Shown: positions 1 to 10,685, counted from the stretch's first letter. The stretch: 64,000 nt of DNA from Alteromonas sp. KUL42 (GCF_006538325.1 NZ_BJKK01000006.1:62001-126000), one strand, 5' to 3'. The notes: generated by a model not told the origin, from the letters alone. Made by a program: numbers and translations.

Positions 1-2102
1 TGTCAATTGAGTCAGTTGTACACACTCTCATTGAAGCGGTAGTGCTGGTGTTCTTAGTGATGCTGCTGTTTTTACAAAATTGGCGTGCAACGCTTATTCC
101 TACTATTGCTGTTCCCGTCGTTCTGCTAGGTACATTTGCGGTATTGTTGGCATTTGGATTTAGCATCAATGTACTGACAATGTTTGCCATGGTTTTGGCA
201 ATTGGTCTGCTGGTCGATGATGCCATTGTGGTAGTGGAAAACGTTGAGCGGATCATGGAAGAAGAAGGTTTGTCGCCAGCAGAAGCAACCAAAAAATCAA
301 TGACCCAAATAACCGGTGCGCTGGTGGGTATTGCTGCTGTATTGTCTACCGTATTTATACCAATGGCCTTTTTCAGCGGCTCTGCAGGCGCTATTTATCG
401 TCAGTTTTCTATCACTATTGTTTCTGCCATGGCCTTTTCAGTATTGGTTGCCATTGTGTTGTCGCCGTCTCTGTGCGCTACGCTGTTAAAGAAACACCCA
501 GAAGATCACGACAAGAACAAAGGCTTCTTTGGTTGGTTTAATCGCACCTTCAATAAGGGCCGTGACAGCTATCAACGTACAACCACACACATGGCACAAC
601 GGGTTAAGCGTTATTTTGTCGTGTACGGTTTGCTTGTTGGTGGAATGGCATTTATTTTCAGTCAGTTGCCGGGGTCATTTCTGCCAAACGAAGACCAAGG
701 CCGCTTGATGGTACTGGTTAGTACGCCACCCGGCGCAACTGCGGGGCGTACGTTGGAATCTGTGAAAGATGTTGAAGACTATTTCTTGAATAATGAGCAG
801 GGCGCGGTAAATGGGCTATTTACTGTTGTTGGTTTCAGTTTCGCAGGTCAAGCTCAAAACGCAGGTATGGGCTTTTTGAACCTAAACGATTGGAGTGTGC
901 GAGATGAAAGTAACTCAGCCTTTGCTCTTGTAGGTCGTGCTTTTGGCGCCTTCACCCAAATACAAGATGCTTCTGCTTTCCCTATTGTTCCGCCACCTAT
1001 TATGGAGTTGGGTAACGCCACCGGTTTTGATATGCAATTGGTCGATCGCGGTGGAAACGGACATGAAGCCTTGATGAATGCGCGTAATCAATTACTGGGG
1101 ATGGCAGCACAGAACCCTAAGTTGGCTGGCGTTCGTCCAAATGGTTTAAGTGATGTACCGCAATTTAAAATCAATATCGATAGTGAAAAAGCTTCTGCAC
1201 TGGGATTGAATTTAAGTGAAATTAATAGTGCACTTCAAATTGCCTGGGGCTCGAGCTATGTGAATGACTTTATCGACAGAGGCCGTATTAAGCGTGTTTA
1301 TATGCAAGCTGATGCGAAACACCGTATGACACCTGAAGACGTGGATAAATGGTTTGTGCGCAATAGCGACGGCGAGATGGTAGCGTTTAGTACGTTTGCC
1401 ACCACAGAGTGGGTGTATGGCTCTCCCAAACTAGAACGTTTTAACGGTGTGTCGTCAGTCAATATTCAAGGTAGCCCAGCAGAAGGGATTTCTTCAGGCG
1501 AGGCGATGGCTGAAATGCAGAAATTAGTTGCACAATTACCACCTGGCTTTGCTATTGAGTGGTCTGGCCTATCATTTGAAGAACAACAAGCCGGTGCACA
1601 AGCGCCTATGTTGTATGCTATTTCAATATTGGTGGTCTTCTTGTGTTTGGCAGCGCTTTATGAAAGCTGGTCGGTACCATTTGCGGTAATGCTTGTAGTA
1701 CCTCTGGGTATTTTGGGGTCAGTGACAGCAGCATATTTGTTTAATTTGCCCAACGATGTTTACCTGCAAGTGGCATTCTTAACAACGGTTGGTCTTGCTG
1801 CCAAGAACGCTATTCTTATTGTCGAGTTTGCTAAAGAGCAGTACGAGAATGGTGAAGATATTATGGTGGCAGTATCGAATGCGGCATCGCAGCGTTTCCG
1901 TCCTATTCTTATGACATCGATGGCCTTCATACTGGGTGTTACTCCGCTGGCACTGGCAAGTGGCGCAGGGGCTGCAAGTCAAAATGCCATTGGTATTGCT
2001 GTGATGGGTGGCATGTTTGCAGCAACTTTCTTAGCTATTTTCTTTGTGCCTATGTTCTATGTATTAGTAGAAAAAATGTTCCACAAAGAAGACAAACAAT
2101 AA
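1..2102 (+). CDS. RND (HAE1/AcrB-type) multidrug efflux pump, 5'-truncated by the window edge
   Basis: Inner-membrane proton-driven drug exporter that normally works with a periplasmic adaptor and an outer-membrane channel. The frame is open from base 3, and the residues before the GTG at 42 already read like AcrB ([14 protein letters not shown]), so the gene starts outside the window and no start is called. About 700 of the usual 1,030-1,050 residues are present. Visible are the TM4 segment with the conserved Asp pair ([16 protein letters not shown]), the second periplasmic porter/funnel domain, and the C-terminal TM bundle with [17 protein letters not shown]. It ends FHKEDKQ. The family is certain; the substrate cannot be told from sequence. 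Confidence 0.96.
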   Translation, partial: SIESVVHTLIEAVVLVFLVMLLFLQNWRATLIPTIAVPVVLLGTFAVLLAFGFSINVLTMFAMVLAIGLLVDDAIVVVENVERIMEEEGLSPAEATKKSMTQITGALVGIAAVLSTVFIPMAFFSGSAGAIYRQFSITIVSAMAFSVLVAIVLSPSLCATLLKKHPEDHDKNKGFFGWFNRTFNKGRDSYQRTTTHMAQRVKRYFVVYGLLVGGMAFIFSQLPGSFLPNEDQGRLMVLVSTPPGATAGRTLESVKDVEDYFLNNEQGAVNGLFTVVGFSFAGQAQNAGMGFLNLNDWSVRDESNSAFALVGRAFGAFTQIQDASAFPIVPPPIMELGNATGFDMQLVDRGGNGHEALMNARNQLLGMAAQNPKLAGVRPNGLSDVPQFKINIDSEKASALGLNLSEINSALQIAWGSSYVNDFIDRGRIKRVYMQADAKHRMTPEDVDKWFVRNSDGEMVAFSTFATTEWVYGSPKLERFNGVSSVNIQGSPAEGISSGEAMAEMQKLVAQLPPGFAIEWSGLSFEEQQAGAQAPMLYAISILVVFLCLAALYESWSVPFAVMLVVPLGILGSVTAAYLFNLPNDVYLQVAFLTTVGLAAKNAILIVEFAKEQYENGEDIMVAVSNAASQRFRPILMTSMAFILGVTPLALASGAGAASQNAIGIAVMGGMFAATFLAIFFVPMFYVLVEKMFHKEDKQ

Positions 2103-2160
2103 GTGGTTGCGCTACATTGAATATAAAGCAGCTGATTTTATTAAATAGGAATGTTGGGTA

Positions 2161-2658
2161 ATGACCACTGTTGTATTTTCTCATGGAAAAGAGAGTGGCC
2201 CTTGGGGCAGCAAAATAACCACACTTTCTAATGTGGCGAAAGATATGGGGTTTGCGGTAGAAAGTATAGACTATCGCGACCTTGACTGCCCCGAAGACCG
2301 GCTAGAACGATTAAAGGAAACCATTACACAAAAGAGCAATGACGTTATTTTGGTGGGTTCCAGTATGGGAGGCTATGTGTCTCTTGCTGCTGCCAGCGAA
2401 GTGTCTGCTCGCGGTGTTTTTTTAATGGCTCCGGCGCTCTATATGCCAAAATATAAAGTGCAAAATTACCCTTATGATGGATATGTTAGTGTTGTTCACG
2501 GTTGGAATGACGACGTTATTCCTATTGAAAACAGCATGAAGTACGCACAACAGCAAAAAGCGCAACTCTTGTTGTTAAATGATGGTCATCGCTTAGCAAA
2601 TAGCAAATCTGTCATCTCGCCGTTTTTTCGGAATTGGCTGGAAAAATTTCAGTTCTAA
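2161..2658 (+). CDS. small alpha/beta-fold hydrolase
   Basis: A 165-residue cytoplasmic hydrolase of the alpha/beta fold without a signal peptide. It has the nucleophile elbow GSSMGG (Ser near residue 68), a late acidic residue in WNDDVIPIENS and a histidine in NDGHRLANS, which together give a plausible Ser-Asp-His triad. It is shorter than most hydrolases and lacks a lid insertion. It lies 58 nt after the RND pump on the same strand and is followed by a strong terminator, so it is probably the last gene of that unit. Substrate unknown; an esterase role is a family-level inference. Confidence 0.85.
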   Translation: MTTVVFSHGKESGPWGSKITTLSNVAKDMGFAVESIDYRDLDCPEDRLERLKETITQKSNDVILVGSSMGGYVSLAAASEVSARGVFLMAPALYMPKYKVQNYPYDGYVSVVHGWNDDVIPIENSMKYAQQQKAQLLLLNDGHRLANSKSVISPFFRNWLEKFQF

Positions 2659-2681
2659 GTTTTACATTGTTCATTCTCATT

Positions 2682-2712
2682 AAAAGGCCCGCTTAATATT
2701 GCGGGCTTTTTT
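2682..2712 (+). terminator. rho-independent terminator after the hydrolase
   Basis: Stem GCCCGC (2687-2692) pairs with GCGGGC (2701-2706) around an 8-nt loop and is followed directly by six T. The A run before the stem extends the pairing. It ends the RND/hydrolase unit. Confidence 0.88.
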
Positions 2713-2866
2713 ATGTAAAGGTGAAAGCGAGCCAAGTCAGGCAACGCATGCACTTGATTTGGGTCAACCTACGACCAAACGACTATATTTTTCAGCGCAT
2801 TGTACTGCAGGAATAATGTCGAGTTGTGGCATGATAGACCTCTCGCGATAGTAAAGGCAGAAGGAT

Positions 2867-4709
2867 ATGGCTATTAAATTACCCCAAGCGCCTAATTGGC
2901 CTGCATTAATTAAATCGGGTTGCCGTGTTTTTGTTGGTGGCAATGCTTCCGTTCCTCACGCACTCGTACAGCATCTTATCGACAACAGTGAAGGCTTTAG
3001 TGACATTGAGCTCGTACATATGTTGGCGTTAGGTGATACTCGATGGGTGAAAGACGAGTACCGCAACCTGTTTAAAGCCAATACGTTTTTTTATTGGCGG
3101 CGAAGCCATGCGCAAAGCAGTGGATGAAGGTCGTGCTGACTATACGCCTGTCTTTTTATCGGAAATCTCCAGTTTATTTAGCGATGGCACGCTTTCCTTA
3201 GATGCTGCATTAGTGAATGTTAGCCCGCCAGATGAATTTGGCTATTGTTCATTAGGCGCTGCTGTTGATATTGCTATGTCCGCTATTCGTCAAAGCAAAA
3301 AAGTCATTGCACAAATTAACCCGCAAGTACCGCGCACAGCAGGGCACTCTTACATACATATTAGTGAGATTACCGCTTGTATTGAGGCGGATGAGCCGTT
3401 GGTGGAAGTACCACCACCACCTATTGACTCAGTAGCAGAGCGGATTGGTCAGTATGTGTCTATGCTGGTTGACGACGGCGCCACTTTGCAATTTGGTATT
3501 GGTAAAATACCTAGCGCAACACTCAAGTACTTGTGTCATCACAAAGATTTGGGGATCCACAGTGAAATGCTCACCGACAGTATTATTGAGCTATTAGAGT
3601 CTGGTGCAGTAACCAATAAAAAGAAAACCTTCCACCCAGGTAAAGTAGTTACTAGTTTTGCTATTGGAACCCGTAAGCTATATGACTTGATTGATTGCAA
3701 TCCGCACATTGAGTTTTACCCAAGTAGCTACGTAAACAAACCCACTAATATTGCAAAAAATGACAATATGGTGGCCATTAACAGTGCTTTGGAAGTGGAT
3801 TTGACCGGCCAAGTTGTGGCCGACTCATTAGGCTATGATTTTTACAGTGGTATTGGTGGTCAGGTCGATTTTGTTACTGGCGCATCTATTAGCAAAGGCG
3901 GGAAGGCAATTATCGCGCTTCCGTCTACCGCTAAAGGCGAAACGGTCTCGCGGATCACCCCGAGGATCAGCGAAGGTGCAGGTGTGGTAACCTCACGAGG
4001 CAACGTGCAATATGTAGTCACTGAATACGGTATTGCTTCGCTTAAAGGCAAGAGTATTCGCGAGCGAGCGCTTGAACTTATTAGGGTTGCGCACCCCAAG
4101 TTTCGCGCCGCCTTGTTAGAAGATGTACGCCAGCATTACTGGGTGCCGCACTATCAGGAAAAATATCCCACCGATATTCCGGAGCTTGGTGCGATACAGC
4201 TTAAAAAGTTGACTATCCAAGGGGAAACTTATTACATGCGGCCGTTAAACCCTGCTGATGAACGTCGACTTCAAGAGTTCTTTTACTCTCATACCAAAGA
4301 GACATTGCGGTTGCGTTATAACTACGACCCCAAGCAAATGTCACGAGAGAAATCATGTAACTTGGTGTCGGTGGACCAAAGTAGCGATGCTGCCTTATGT
4401 ATTGTAAGGCAAGAGGGGTCGCGTATCACCATTCACGCCGTTGGGCGTTTTTACTACAACTCTTCAGACAATTCGTGTGAGGCGGCATTTGTTACGCGTG
4501 AAAACCAGCAAGGAAAGGGAATGGCAAGCCGCTTACTCAACGAACTTGTGAATATCGCAAAAGAACGTCGTATTGGAAAAATGATGGCGTATGTACGTGG
4601 TGATAACAAACCCATGATAGCAATATTTGAACAGATGCAGTTTAAACGTAAATTTACCGGTGATCCGAGCGACGTCGAGCTGGTCTTAGATGTGGCGTCA
4701 CTGACATGA
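2867..4709 (+). pseudogene. acetyl-CoA hydrolase/transferase fused to a GNAT acetyltransferase, split by a 1-nt frameshift
   Basis: The first 73 or so residues (from ATG 2867, SD AGAAGGA) read as the N-terminus of an acetyl-CoA hydrolase/CoA-transferase. At the T7 run 3086-3092 the frame shifts, and the rest continues to 4709 in another frame. Removing one T joins ANTFF to IGGEAMRKAVDEG and gives a 613-residue protein, normal for this fusion family. The central part has the CoA-transferase fold with the catalytic-region segment VTEYGIASLKGKS. From about residue 460 a GNAT domain follows, with the acetyl-CoA loop ENQQGKGMASRLL. The stop overlaps the next ATG. Either a sequencing error or a real inactivation; the intact downstream frame favours error. 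Confidence 0.85.
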
Positions 4710-5671
4710 CAGTAAGAATTTTTCGCGGTAAACACGGTACAAAACACGACCTTGGAAAGGACCATCCTGAGTCACCAGACAGGCTTTTCGCAATTGATGA
4801 CCAGCTATTATCATCGGGTATAGACATGATTTGCGAACATGCTGATGCCACGCCAATAGCTGAGGCTTACCTTCAGCTCGCTCACGACCCCTATTATATA
4901 AAGAGCGTTTTTGAACGAGCAGCACAAGCGAACTTTAGTGAAGAAGAGAAAACCCTCTATTCAGGTAATGCGCAAACCATAGCGTGGTTAGATGAGGACA
5001 CTGGACTAATGCGTCACAGCCTTACCGCTGCGCTTGAATCTGCGGGAGCAGGGTGTAATGCAGTAGACTGGGTAATGGAGAGTAATGACAGGCAGGCCTT
5101 TTGTGCCACCCGGCCACCAGGGCATCACGCGACTTATGACAGTGCTATGGGTTTTTGTATATTCAACAATATCGTTTTAGCTGCCCGTTACGCACTGCAA
5201 ACTTATGATTTAAAGCGTGTGGCTATTATCGATTTTGATGTACATCACGGTAACGGTACTGAGCAAATAGTAGCCGGTGATCAACGCATTATGTTGTGTA
5301 GTAGCTTCCAACATCCATTTTACCCTCACTGTGGTTCACCCGTATCAGCCAGTAATATTCTTGCTGTACCACTTGATGCCGGTGCCAATGGGACAGAATT
5401 TAGAGAAAAAGTACAGCACTGGTTTGCCGCACTCAAAAACTTCCAGCCTGAACTGATTTTGATATCTGCAGGCTTTGATGCGCACGCTGAAGATCCTATG
5501 GCACACTTACGGTTAGTTGAAGATGACTATTTCTGGATAAGTCAGCAATTACGACGTATTGCCGATGAATGCTGCGATGGCCGAATTGTTAGTATGCTAG
5601 AAGGCGGCTATGAACTAAGCGCATTGGGCAGAAGCGTGGTGGCACATATTAAAGGTATGAGCCAGCCATAA
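4706..5671 (+). CDS. histone deacetylase family protein (class II HDAC-like amidohydrolase)
   Basis: A 321-residue Zn-dependent deacetylase of the arginase/deacetylase fold. It shows the active-site pair RPPGHHA (His140-His141), the metal ligands Asp178 and His180 in DFDVHHGNGTEQI, Asp258 in SAGFDAHAEDP, and the late EGGYELSALG loop. Bacterial members remove acetyl groups from small amines, polyamines or protein lysines; the substrate here is unknown. The ATG overlaps the TGA of the CoA-transferase/GNAT gene (ATGA), so translation is probably coupled. Pairing with a gene that carries an acetyltransferase domain suggests a shared acetylation theme, which is inference. Confidence 0.93.
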   Translation: MTVRIFRGKHGTKHDLGKDHPESPDRLFAIDDQLLSSGIDMICEHADATPIAEAYLQLAHDPYYIKSVFERAAQANFSEEEKTLYSGNAQTIAWLDEDTGLMRHSLTAALESAGAGCNAVDWVMESNDRQAFCATRPPGHHATYDSAMGFCIFNNIVLAARYALQTYDLKRVAIIDFDVHHGNGTEQIVAGDQRIMLCSSFQHPFYPHCGSPVSASNILAVPLDAGANGTEFREKVQHWFAALKNFQPELILISAGFDAHAEDPMAHLRLVEDDYFWISQQLRRIADECCDGRIVSMLEGGYELSALGRSVVAHIKGMSQP

Positions 5672-5727
5672 GTGCTACTTTGCTCAAATTCCAGAGGGAC
5701 CTTTGTAAAAAATGAGGCAAAACAACT

Positions 5728-6249
5728 TTAACAAAAGCAGCCGACAGCATCGGCGTTGATCACTGCGCCATGGTAAGGGGTAGTTTGGGTGTAACTAATA
5801 ATTTGCTGTACTAAATTCTTACCAGTGAAGCAGCCGTATCCCGTGGCGTAGGGCCCTAAGTAACGAAGTTGGTAGTGTTTATCGACAACAATGAGTGCGG
5901 GAACTTGCGAAAGCAACGCGCGCAACGGCGCTGCATCTTCGATATTTATATTTTGTAAGGTGTATGCATCACTTTCTAAGTAATTGGCCAATTGTGTTTG
6001 ATGTGGTGTGGTGAGCGACTCGCAATAGCAGTGTTGATTACTGCCTATGTGCACGATACTGGCTGCACGAACGTCGAGTTGTTTCAGTATGTTGGTAAGC
6101 TGGTGGTCAAAGTTTGGTGACGTGGATTGATGCAATAGTAGTCCATCTGGATCAAATTCGGTGAGTTGTCGCTGTGCATAAACAAGCAGGGCGGTGAGAA
6201 TACCCACCGCCCACAGCAACAATAAAACCCAACTGACGCTTTTTGACAT
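5728..6249 (-). CDS. membrane-anchored thioredoxin-like protein, resembles DUF6436
   Basis: A 173-residue protein with one N-terminal membrane segment (residues 6-26, VSWVLLLLWAVGILTALLVY) and a periplasmic part. A Cys pair in HCYCESL follows a predicted beta strand (ASIVHIG), and a later strand PALIVVDKHYQLRYLGPY precedes GYGCFTG, matching the layout of a thioredoxin-like fold. It ends in GCFC. The DUF6436 assignment is from memory of the GPY-x-GY-x-C pattern. It starts 3 nt after the stop of the chemoreceptor gene, so both are probably on one transcript. Confidence 0.72.
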   Translation of the reverse strand: MSKSVSWVLLLLWAVGILTALLVYAQRQLTEFDPDGLLLHQSTSPNFDHQLTNILKQLDVRAASIVHIGSNQHCYCESLTTPHQTQLANYLESDAYTLQNINIEDAAPLRALLSQVPALIVVDKHYQLRYLGPYATGYGCFTGKNLVQQIISYTQTTPYHGAVINADAVGCFC

Positions 6250-6252
6250 GGG

Positions 6253-7734
6253 TTAAAGTTTGAAACGCTCTATGGCTTGGCGCATTTGCTTAGAAATGCC
6301 CGATAAGGTTTCAACTTCTGATGCCAATGATTTAGCGGTATCTAGCTCTTCTGATGTGAACTCACTTAAGCGAGCTGTACTTTTCGCAATAGCATGAGAA
6401 GCGGTTTCTTGCTCCATAGCTGATGATGCCACTTCTGTCATACTTTCGTTGGCCTCGCGAATTTGTTGCATTATTTCGCTCATAGCACCTGTGGTATTTT
6501 CGCTGGATAACACCGCTTCATCAACCAGTTCAATACAGGTTTGCATTTGTTCTACAGAGCTCGCTGTTTGGGCAACAAGCTGCTCGGTAATGCTGGTAAT
6601 TTGGTCGGCACTTTCTTTTGAACGAATAGCCAAAGTACGCACTTCATCAGCAACCACTGCAAAGCCTCGTCCGTGTTCACCTGCACGGGCTGACTCGATT
6701 GCTGCATTTAATGCCAGCAAGTTGGTTTGATCAGCAACGGCAGTAATTGAACGCATAGCATCAGAGATATGAGAACACTGTTCGTTTAAGGCAATATTTG
6801 TTTTTGCCGCATCGTTTAAGGTGCTGCGCAGAGAATCAATAGTTTGACTCGTATTTGTTATCGCATCGCGAGTGCGCTGTGAGGCATCTGTTGCTGCATT
6901 CGCTTTGTCACTTGCTAGCGTGGCTTGCTCTGTTGAAATTTGCATTGTTTGGGCGATTTCTTCAGATGAAGCTGAAACTGCTGTAACCTCTTGGTCAGTA
7001 TCGTGGCTAATTTTAAACATACTATTAGCCACATTTTCCATTCGGCCAAGGCCTTTAACAACGTCATCAGTTAGAGACGATGCCGTTTCAACCAACGATT
7101 TCACTTGAGAAACCAAAACTGCGAAGGGCTTGAGTATCGCGTGTTCCTGATTGATTTGTATCGTTAAATCTAAGTGTCCATCTGCTCGTTGCATATTTTC
7201 AATGGCTAGACGTAATTGTGCAGCGCCAGCTCCTTCGTCATGGGCATGTTTGGCCATATACATCAACACTAAGCCTTCTGCTAGTGCAAACGCTGCGTGC
7301 ATAAGTAAAATAGAAAAGGTCACATGCCCTTCTTCGAAAATAAACAATGCCGCCCCACCAGACTGTAAGAAAAAGAAACTGATATGGTGCACTGCAACAA
7401 CAGCAGTGCCTATTGCAACAACGGTCCAGTCGCGGAAATACGACAAAAATGCAAGTAAGACGAAAATCTCAAAGTGCATTTCAATAAGACCAAAAGATTG
7501 ATGAATATGCAGCGCCGTTAACAATTGCACACCAATGGCCATAGCGTGTCGACTTAGACTCGAGAAAGGGTCTTGAAAACTTAGTAGTAGTGGCACAATC
7601 GCGATGGGGATTCCAAATATAAACGCAGGAAGTAACTCGCCCGTGATTAAACCGATAACTACCGAAATAATAAGTTGTGCAATTATGACAACGCGAAAGA
7701 TTTTATGGCCTTCAAGTAGCCAAGGATACTGCAT
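6253..7734 (-). CDS. methyl-accepting chemotaxis protein with a multi-pass N-terminal membrane domain
   Basis: A 493-residue chemoreceptor. Residues 1-180 form about six hydrophobic segments instead of the usual two-TM periplasmic sensor, so it probably senses within or near the membrane. A short linker leads to the cytoplasmic coiled-coil signalling domain, whose hairpin tip carries the CheA/CheW-binding sequence with [20 protein letters not shown]. Flanking helices have Glu/Gln-rich heptads for methylation. No canonical HAMP domain is evident. The gene probably leads the short unit with the downstream thioredoxin-like gene. Ligand unknown. Confidence 0.95.
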   Translation of the reverse strand: MQYPWLLEGHKIFRVVIIAQLIISVVIGLITGELLPAFIFGIPIAIVPLLLSFQDPFSSLSRHAMAIGVQLLTALHIHQSFGLIEMHFEIFVLLAFLSYFRDWTVVAIGTAVVAVHHISFFFLQSGGAALFIFEEGHVTFSILLMHAAFALAEGLVLMYMAKHAHDEGAGAAQLRLAIENMQRADGHLDLTIQINQEHAILKPFAVLVSQVKSLVETASSLTDDVVKGLGRMENVANSMFKISHDTDQEVTAVSASSEEIAQTMQISTEQATLASDKANAATDASQRTRDAITNTSQTIDSLRSTLNDAAKTNIALNEQCSHISDAMRSITAVADQTNLLALNAAIESARAGEHGRGFAVVADEVRTLAIRSKESADQITSITEQLVAQTASSVEQMQTCIELVDEAVLSSENTTGAMSEIMQQIREANESMTEVASSAMEQETASHAIAKSTARLSEFTSEELDTAKSLASEVETLSGISKQMRQAIERFKL

Positions 7735-8051
7735 ATCATTCTCCGTCGAGACATTTCGAGTAAGTGTAGGTGAAAAATATAGGGAATGCCCAATCAGTAA
7801 AATTTTAATCTAATTACACTGTTGTGCCATGTAACTTTGGTATAGCATTTTGACAAAAATTGACGAAGATCAAACTTGAAGCCACTGCATAACAATCAAC
7901 CTTATTCTGTTTCACGATGGCACATCGATAAGTAATTTAGTCGCATGGGCTGCTCTGTAAGTTACAAGCGTTAATTAGATAGACGCCTTTAAATGCAGTA
8001 AAGCTGTATTTAGATCACATTTTTTCGACCATAAGGCTTTAAGGAACCGCC
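7735..8051. other. divergent promoter region between the chemoreceptor and the ATP-grasp gene
   Basis: A 317-nt gap with outward-facing genes, so it should hold both promoters. No ORF with a ribosome site was found. Clear −35/−10 pairs could not be fixed by eye. A CRP-like half site lies near the right end (listed separately). Confidence 0.6.
8001..8022 (+). promoter_or_regulatory. possible CRP half-site upstream of the ATP-grasp gene
   Basis: The right half TAGATCACATTT agrees with the CRP consensus right arm. The left half (CTGTA) is poor. It ends 29 nt before the ATG, which would suit repression or roadblock more than activation. Tentative. Confidence 0.28.
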
Positions 8052-8927
8052 ATGCCACACATTGCTTTTTTATCTACAGATAACCTAGAAGATTTCTTTG
8101 TCTATGATGAATTGCTTATTCCGCACTTCGAAACGCTAGGTTGGCAGGTATCTACGGTGTCATGGCATTGCCAAACCGTCGATTGGGATTCTTTTGACTA
8201 TGTGATAGTAAGAAGTACATGGGACTATCAACAACACGCTGACGAATTTATGCAGTGTTTAAAAGGCATAGAGCAATCCAAGGCGGTTCTTCTCAATTCG
8301 CTGGCATTAATGCAGTGGAATATCGAAAAATATTACTTAAAAGACCTCTCGGAAAAGCAAGTTCCTATTGTTGAGACCTGCTGGCATGATGACTTTTGCG
8401 ATGCCTATATTGAAGAGGCTTTTCTTCATTTTGACTGCGACACTATTGTGATTAAACCGGTACTAAGTGCGAATGCTGATGATACATTTAAGTTACATCG
8501 CAATACGTGGAGAGAACAAGTAACGCTATTAAGTGAAGTTTTCGACCAGCGGAAATTTATGATTCAGCCTTTTCTTTATAGTGTTGTTGAAGAGGGTGAG
8601 TACTCACTTTTTTATTTTTCTAGGCGCTACAGCCATGCAATCAAAAAAGTACCAGAAAAAGGCGACTTTAGGGTGCAAGAAGAACACGGTGGAAGTTTGT
8701 TTTCTGTTAATGCAGATTCAGAGCAACAGGCGATAGCGGAAAAGGCGTTAAATGCGATGCCACAAAATGCGTTGTACGCCAGAGTTGACTTGGTTCGACA
8801 ACGTGGCCAGTGGGCTATCATGGAATTAGAACTTATCGAACCCTCGTTGTATTTTAATCTAGATAGTGAGTCGCCTAAGCGCTTTGTAGAGGCGATGTTG
8901 AATTTGCACTCTACATATCAGAATTAA
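8052..8927 (+). CDS. ATP-grasp domain protein (RimK/DcsG-like ligase)
   Basis: A 291-residue soluble protein with the layout of an ATP-grasp ligase. It has an N-terminal Rossmann-like part with YVIVRSTWDYQQHADEF, a central NSLALMQWNIEKYYLKDL segment, the ATP-binding beta strands TIVIKPVLSANADD and KFMIQPFLYSVVEEGEYSL, and the C-terminal metal site MELELIEPSLYFNLD. The family makes amide or ester bonds from a carboxylate with ATP. Members with this STWDY/W-N-x-K-YLKDL pattern are mostly uncharacterised, with the cycloserine enzyme DcsG a distant relative. The ATG has a good SD (AAGGA, 6 nt before). It is a single-gene unit with no pathway neighbours. Confidence 0.85.
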   Translation: MPHIAFLSTDNLEDFFVYDELLIPHFETLGWQVSTVSWHCQTVDWDSFDYVIVRSTWDYQQHADEFMQCLKGIEQSKAVLLNSLALMQWNIEKYYLKDLSEKQVPIVETCWHDDFCDAYIEEAFLHFDCDTIVIKPVLSANADDTFKLHRNTWREQVTLLSEVFDQRKFMIQPFLYSVVEEGEYSLFYFSRRYSHAIKKVPEKGDFRVQEEHGGSLFSVNADSEQQAIAEKALNAMPQNALYARVDLVRQRGQWAIMELELIEPSLYFNLDSESPKRFVEAMLNLHSTYQN

Positions 8928-8980
8928 TGCGCGGTAAAAGGGCCCCAGCGGCGCAGTTCAACCGCCGAGACCAAAAAGGA

Positions 8981-10516
8981 CTACTCTTTAGATAAACGCG
9001 CTTGTGAAATGGACTTTTCGTTTCGGGAAACACTGCGTTGTGACTTCACAGGGTTGTGCTCTCTTCCCATGTTTACCGATGCCTTAGAAGAAGCCTCTGG
9101 TCTGCTGTAACTTTTACTACTCGATTGTGAAGGCAATCTGACTGGCTTTTCAGATTTGTAGACCTTATTTTGGGGTCTAGGTTGTACCGCTTTAGCACGC
9201 TCCGTTACCGACCTATTAGTGCGAACGTCTGATCTATCAGTTTTAATTGAACTCGGCTTATTATATTTTTGCTTAAAATCGGGTTTATTGTAAGCATGCT
9301 CACTGCGCAGAGACGGTGTTGTTACAGGCTTACTTGTCATCACTTTATCGTGCTTTAGCCGCTTTAAAGTTTGCTCGCTAGTTTTGCGTTTGGTCGACGC
9401 CACGCTTTGGTTACGCTTTAACGCGTGTTCAATGGTCTCTTTTCTGTTCACTGTTGGTTGCTGATGATTTTTTATAGCATTTGCCTTGTACTCACGAAGC
9501 GGTGTGACAGTTTTCGGCGGAACCTTTTTCGTTGTATTAATGCCTTTGTCCGTGCGCAACGACGCATTCTTGGCACTATGCTTCATTTCTGCAAATGACT
9601 GCTTGTGATTGCGCACAACGCCTTTTGATTCAAATCGCGTTGGTGCACTTCGCACCACTTGTGATGAATACCGTGCACGACGATGGTCACTGCGGTGCTC
9701 CCAGCGCTGATAACCTGTGCTAACAACGCGTTTTCTTGGGCTGCCATGATAATAGCGGCGCACAGGCTCACGGTGGATCACTACATGTCGGTTATGCCAA
9801 TGGACACCACCAAAATAGAAGAATGTCGATAGGCGTATACGGGGTGACCAATAGACATTGTGATGGTGATGGTAACTTACACGGTGACTCCAATAGATAG
9901 GCGTGTTGCTATGCCACCAATGACCGTACACAACATGAGGGTTATAGTAGGGCACATACACCACTTCTCGTTGGCGAGGTTCAATATAGATAATCTCTCT
10001 ATTGCGTTCGCGTTCCGTTTCTACTTCTATGTAGTCGTTGGTAACCAAATTTCCGGTATTGTGGGCGTGTTGACGCAGCACTTGAACTCTGTCGAGCACG
10101 CGTTCTTGACTTATCAACACGTTATCACCTAATTGCTGTAACCACTCTAAATCTTCAGCCATGGTGTTGAGTAAATCAGTAAATGGTGCAAGTGCTTTGA
10201 CACTTGGGTCCCAGCTCACGCTTTCCAACACATTTTCAACCTGCTCAGGTGTCAAGTGCTGGTTACTTTGACGCCATCTATCAGCGGCTATGACATCTAG
10301 TGGGTAGGTGGCAGCGATGAGAATATGGGTTAGTAGTGTATCTGGGTAAAGAGCAATAGGGGCTAAGATACTATCGAGATCCGCATCGGAATACTGTTGC
10401 TCGTTTACTGCAAGCGCTACAGTGTCGGCAGTATTTAGCGCGCTAGTTTGGGCAATCGCCGGCAATGCGCCAGTTGTTGATATAGCCAATAGTACAGATA
10501 AGGTTATGTTTTTCAT
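8981..10516 (-). CDS. DUF3300 domain exported protein with a basic low-complexity tail
   Basis: A 511-residue exported protein with signal peptide MKNITLSVLLAISTTGALPAIAQ. Residues 40-190 hold the DUF3300 domain (LDSILAPIALYPDTLLTHIL, later ATYPLDVIAADRWRQ and SVKALAPFTDLL). A His/Tyr/Trp-rich stretch follows (YVPYYNPHVVYGHWW, then HRVSYHHHHNVYWSPRIR). The last 230 residues are rich in Lys, Arg, Ser and Thr and probably disordered. The function of DUF3300 is not known; the His/Trp-rich middle could bind metal or surface polymer, which is speculation. It stands alone between convergent and upstream neighbours. Confidence 0.92.
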   Translation of the reverse strand: MKNITLSVLLAISTTGALPAIAQTSALNTADTVALAVNEQQYSDADLDSILAPIALYPDTLLTHILIAATYPLDVIAADRWRQSNQHLTPEQVENVLESVSWDPSVKALAPFTDLLNTMAEDLEWLQQLGDNVLISQERVLDRVQVLRQHAHNTGNLVTNDYIEVETERERNREIIYIEPRQREVVYVPYYNPHVVYGHWWHSNTPIYWSHRVSYHHHHNVYWSPRIRLSTFFYFGGVHWHNRHVVIHREPVRRYYHGSPRKRVVSTGYQRWEHRSDHRRARYSSQVVRSAPTRFESKGVVRNHKQSFAEMKHSAKNASLRTDKGINTTKKVPPKTVTPLREYKANAIKNHQQPTVNRKETIEHALKRNQSVASTKRKTSEQTLKRLKHDKVMTSKPVTTPSLRSEHAYNKPDFKQKYNKPSSIKTDRSDVRTNRSVTERAKAVQPRPQNKVYKSEKPVRLPSQSSSKSYSRPEASSKASVNMGREHNPVKSQRSVSRNEKSISQARLSKE

Positions 10517-10685
10517 ACATTCTCCTTACATTGCGCTGTTTATTCACTGACAATGTGAGGTCGCAATGTGGTAAGTCTGTATACGTTATAACCAACCTTT
10601 AATTAACGTAACCTGAATACTGTGAGTATGTTGTTCTTATTGAAGTGATGAAAAGGCTAAATAGAAGAGTCTTGATGGGTAGTTA

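Noticed and set aside
1779..1982. Antisense ORF within the RND gene
   Set aside because: Lies fully inside a conserved coding frame on the other strand, with no ribosome site and non-protein-like composition. The same holds for the many other 60-120 codon frames opposite or within real genes.
8951..8967. GC-rich hairpin between the ATP-grasp and DUF3300 genes
   Set aside because: Only five base pairs (CGGCG/CGCCG) and no T tract on either exit; too weak to call.
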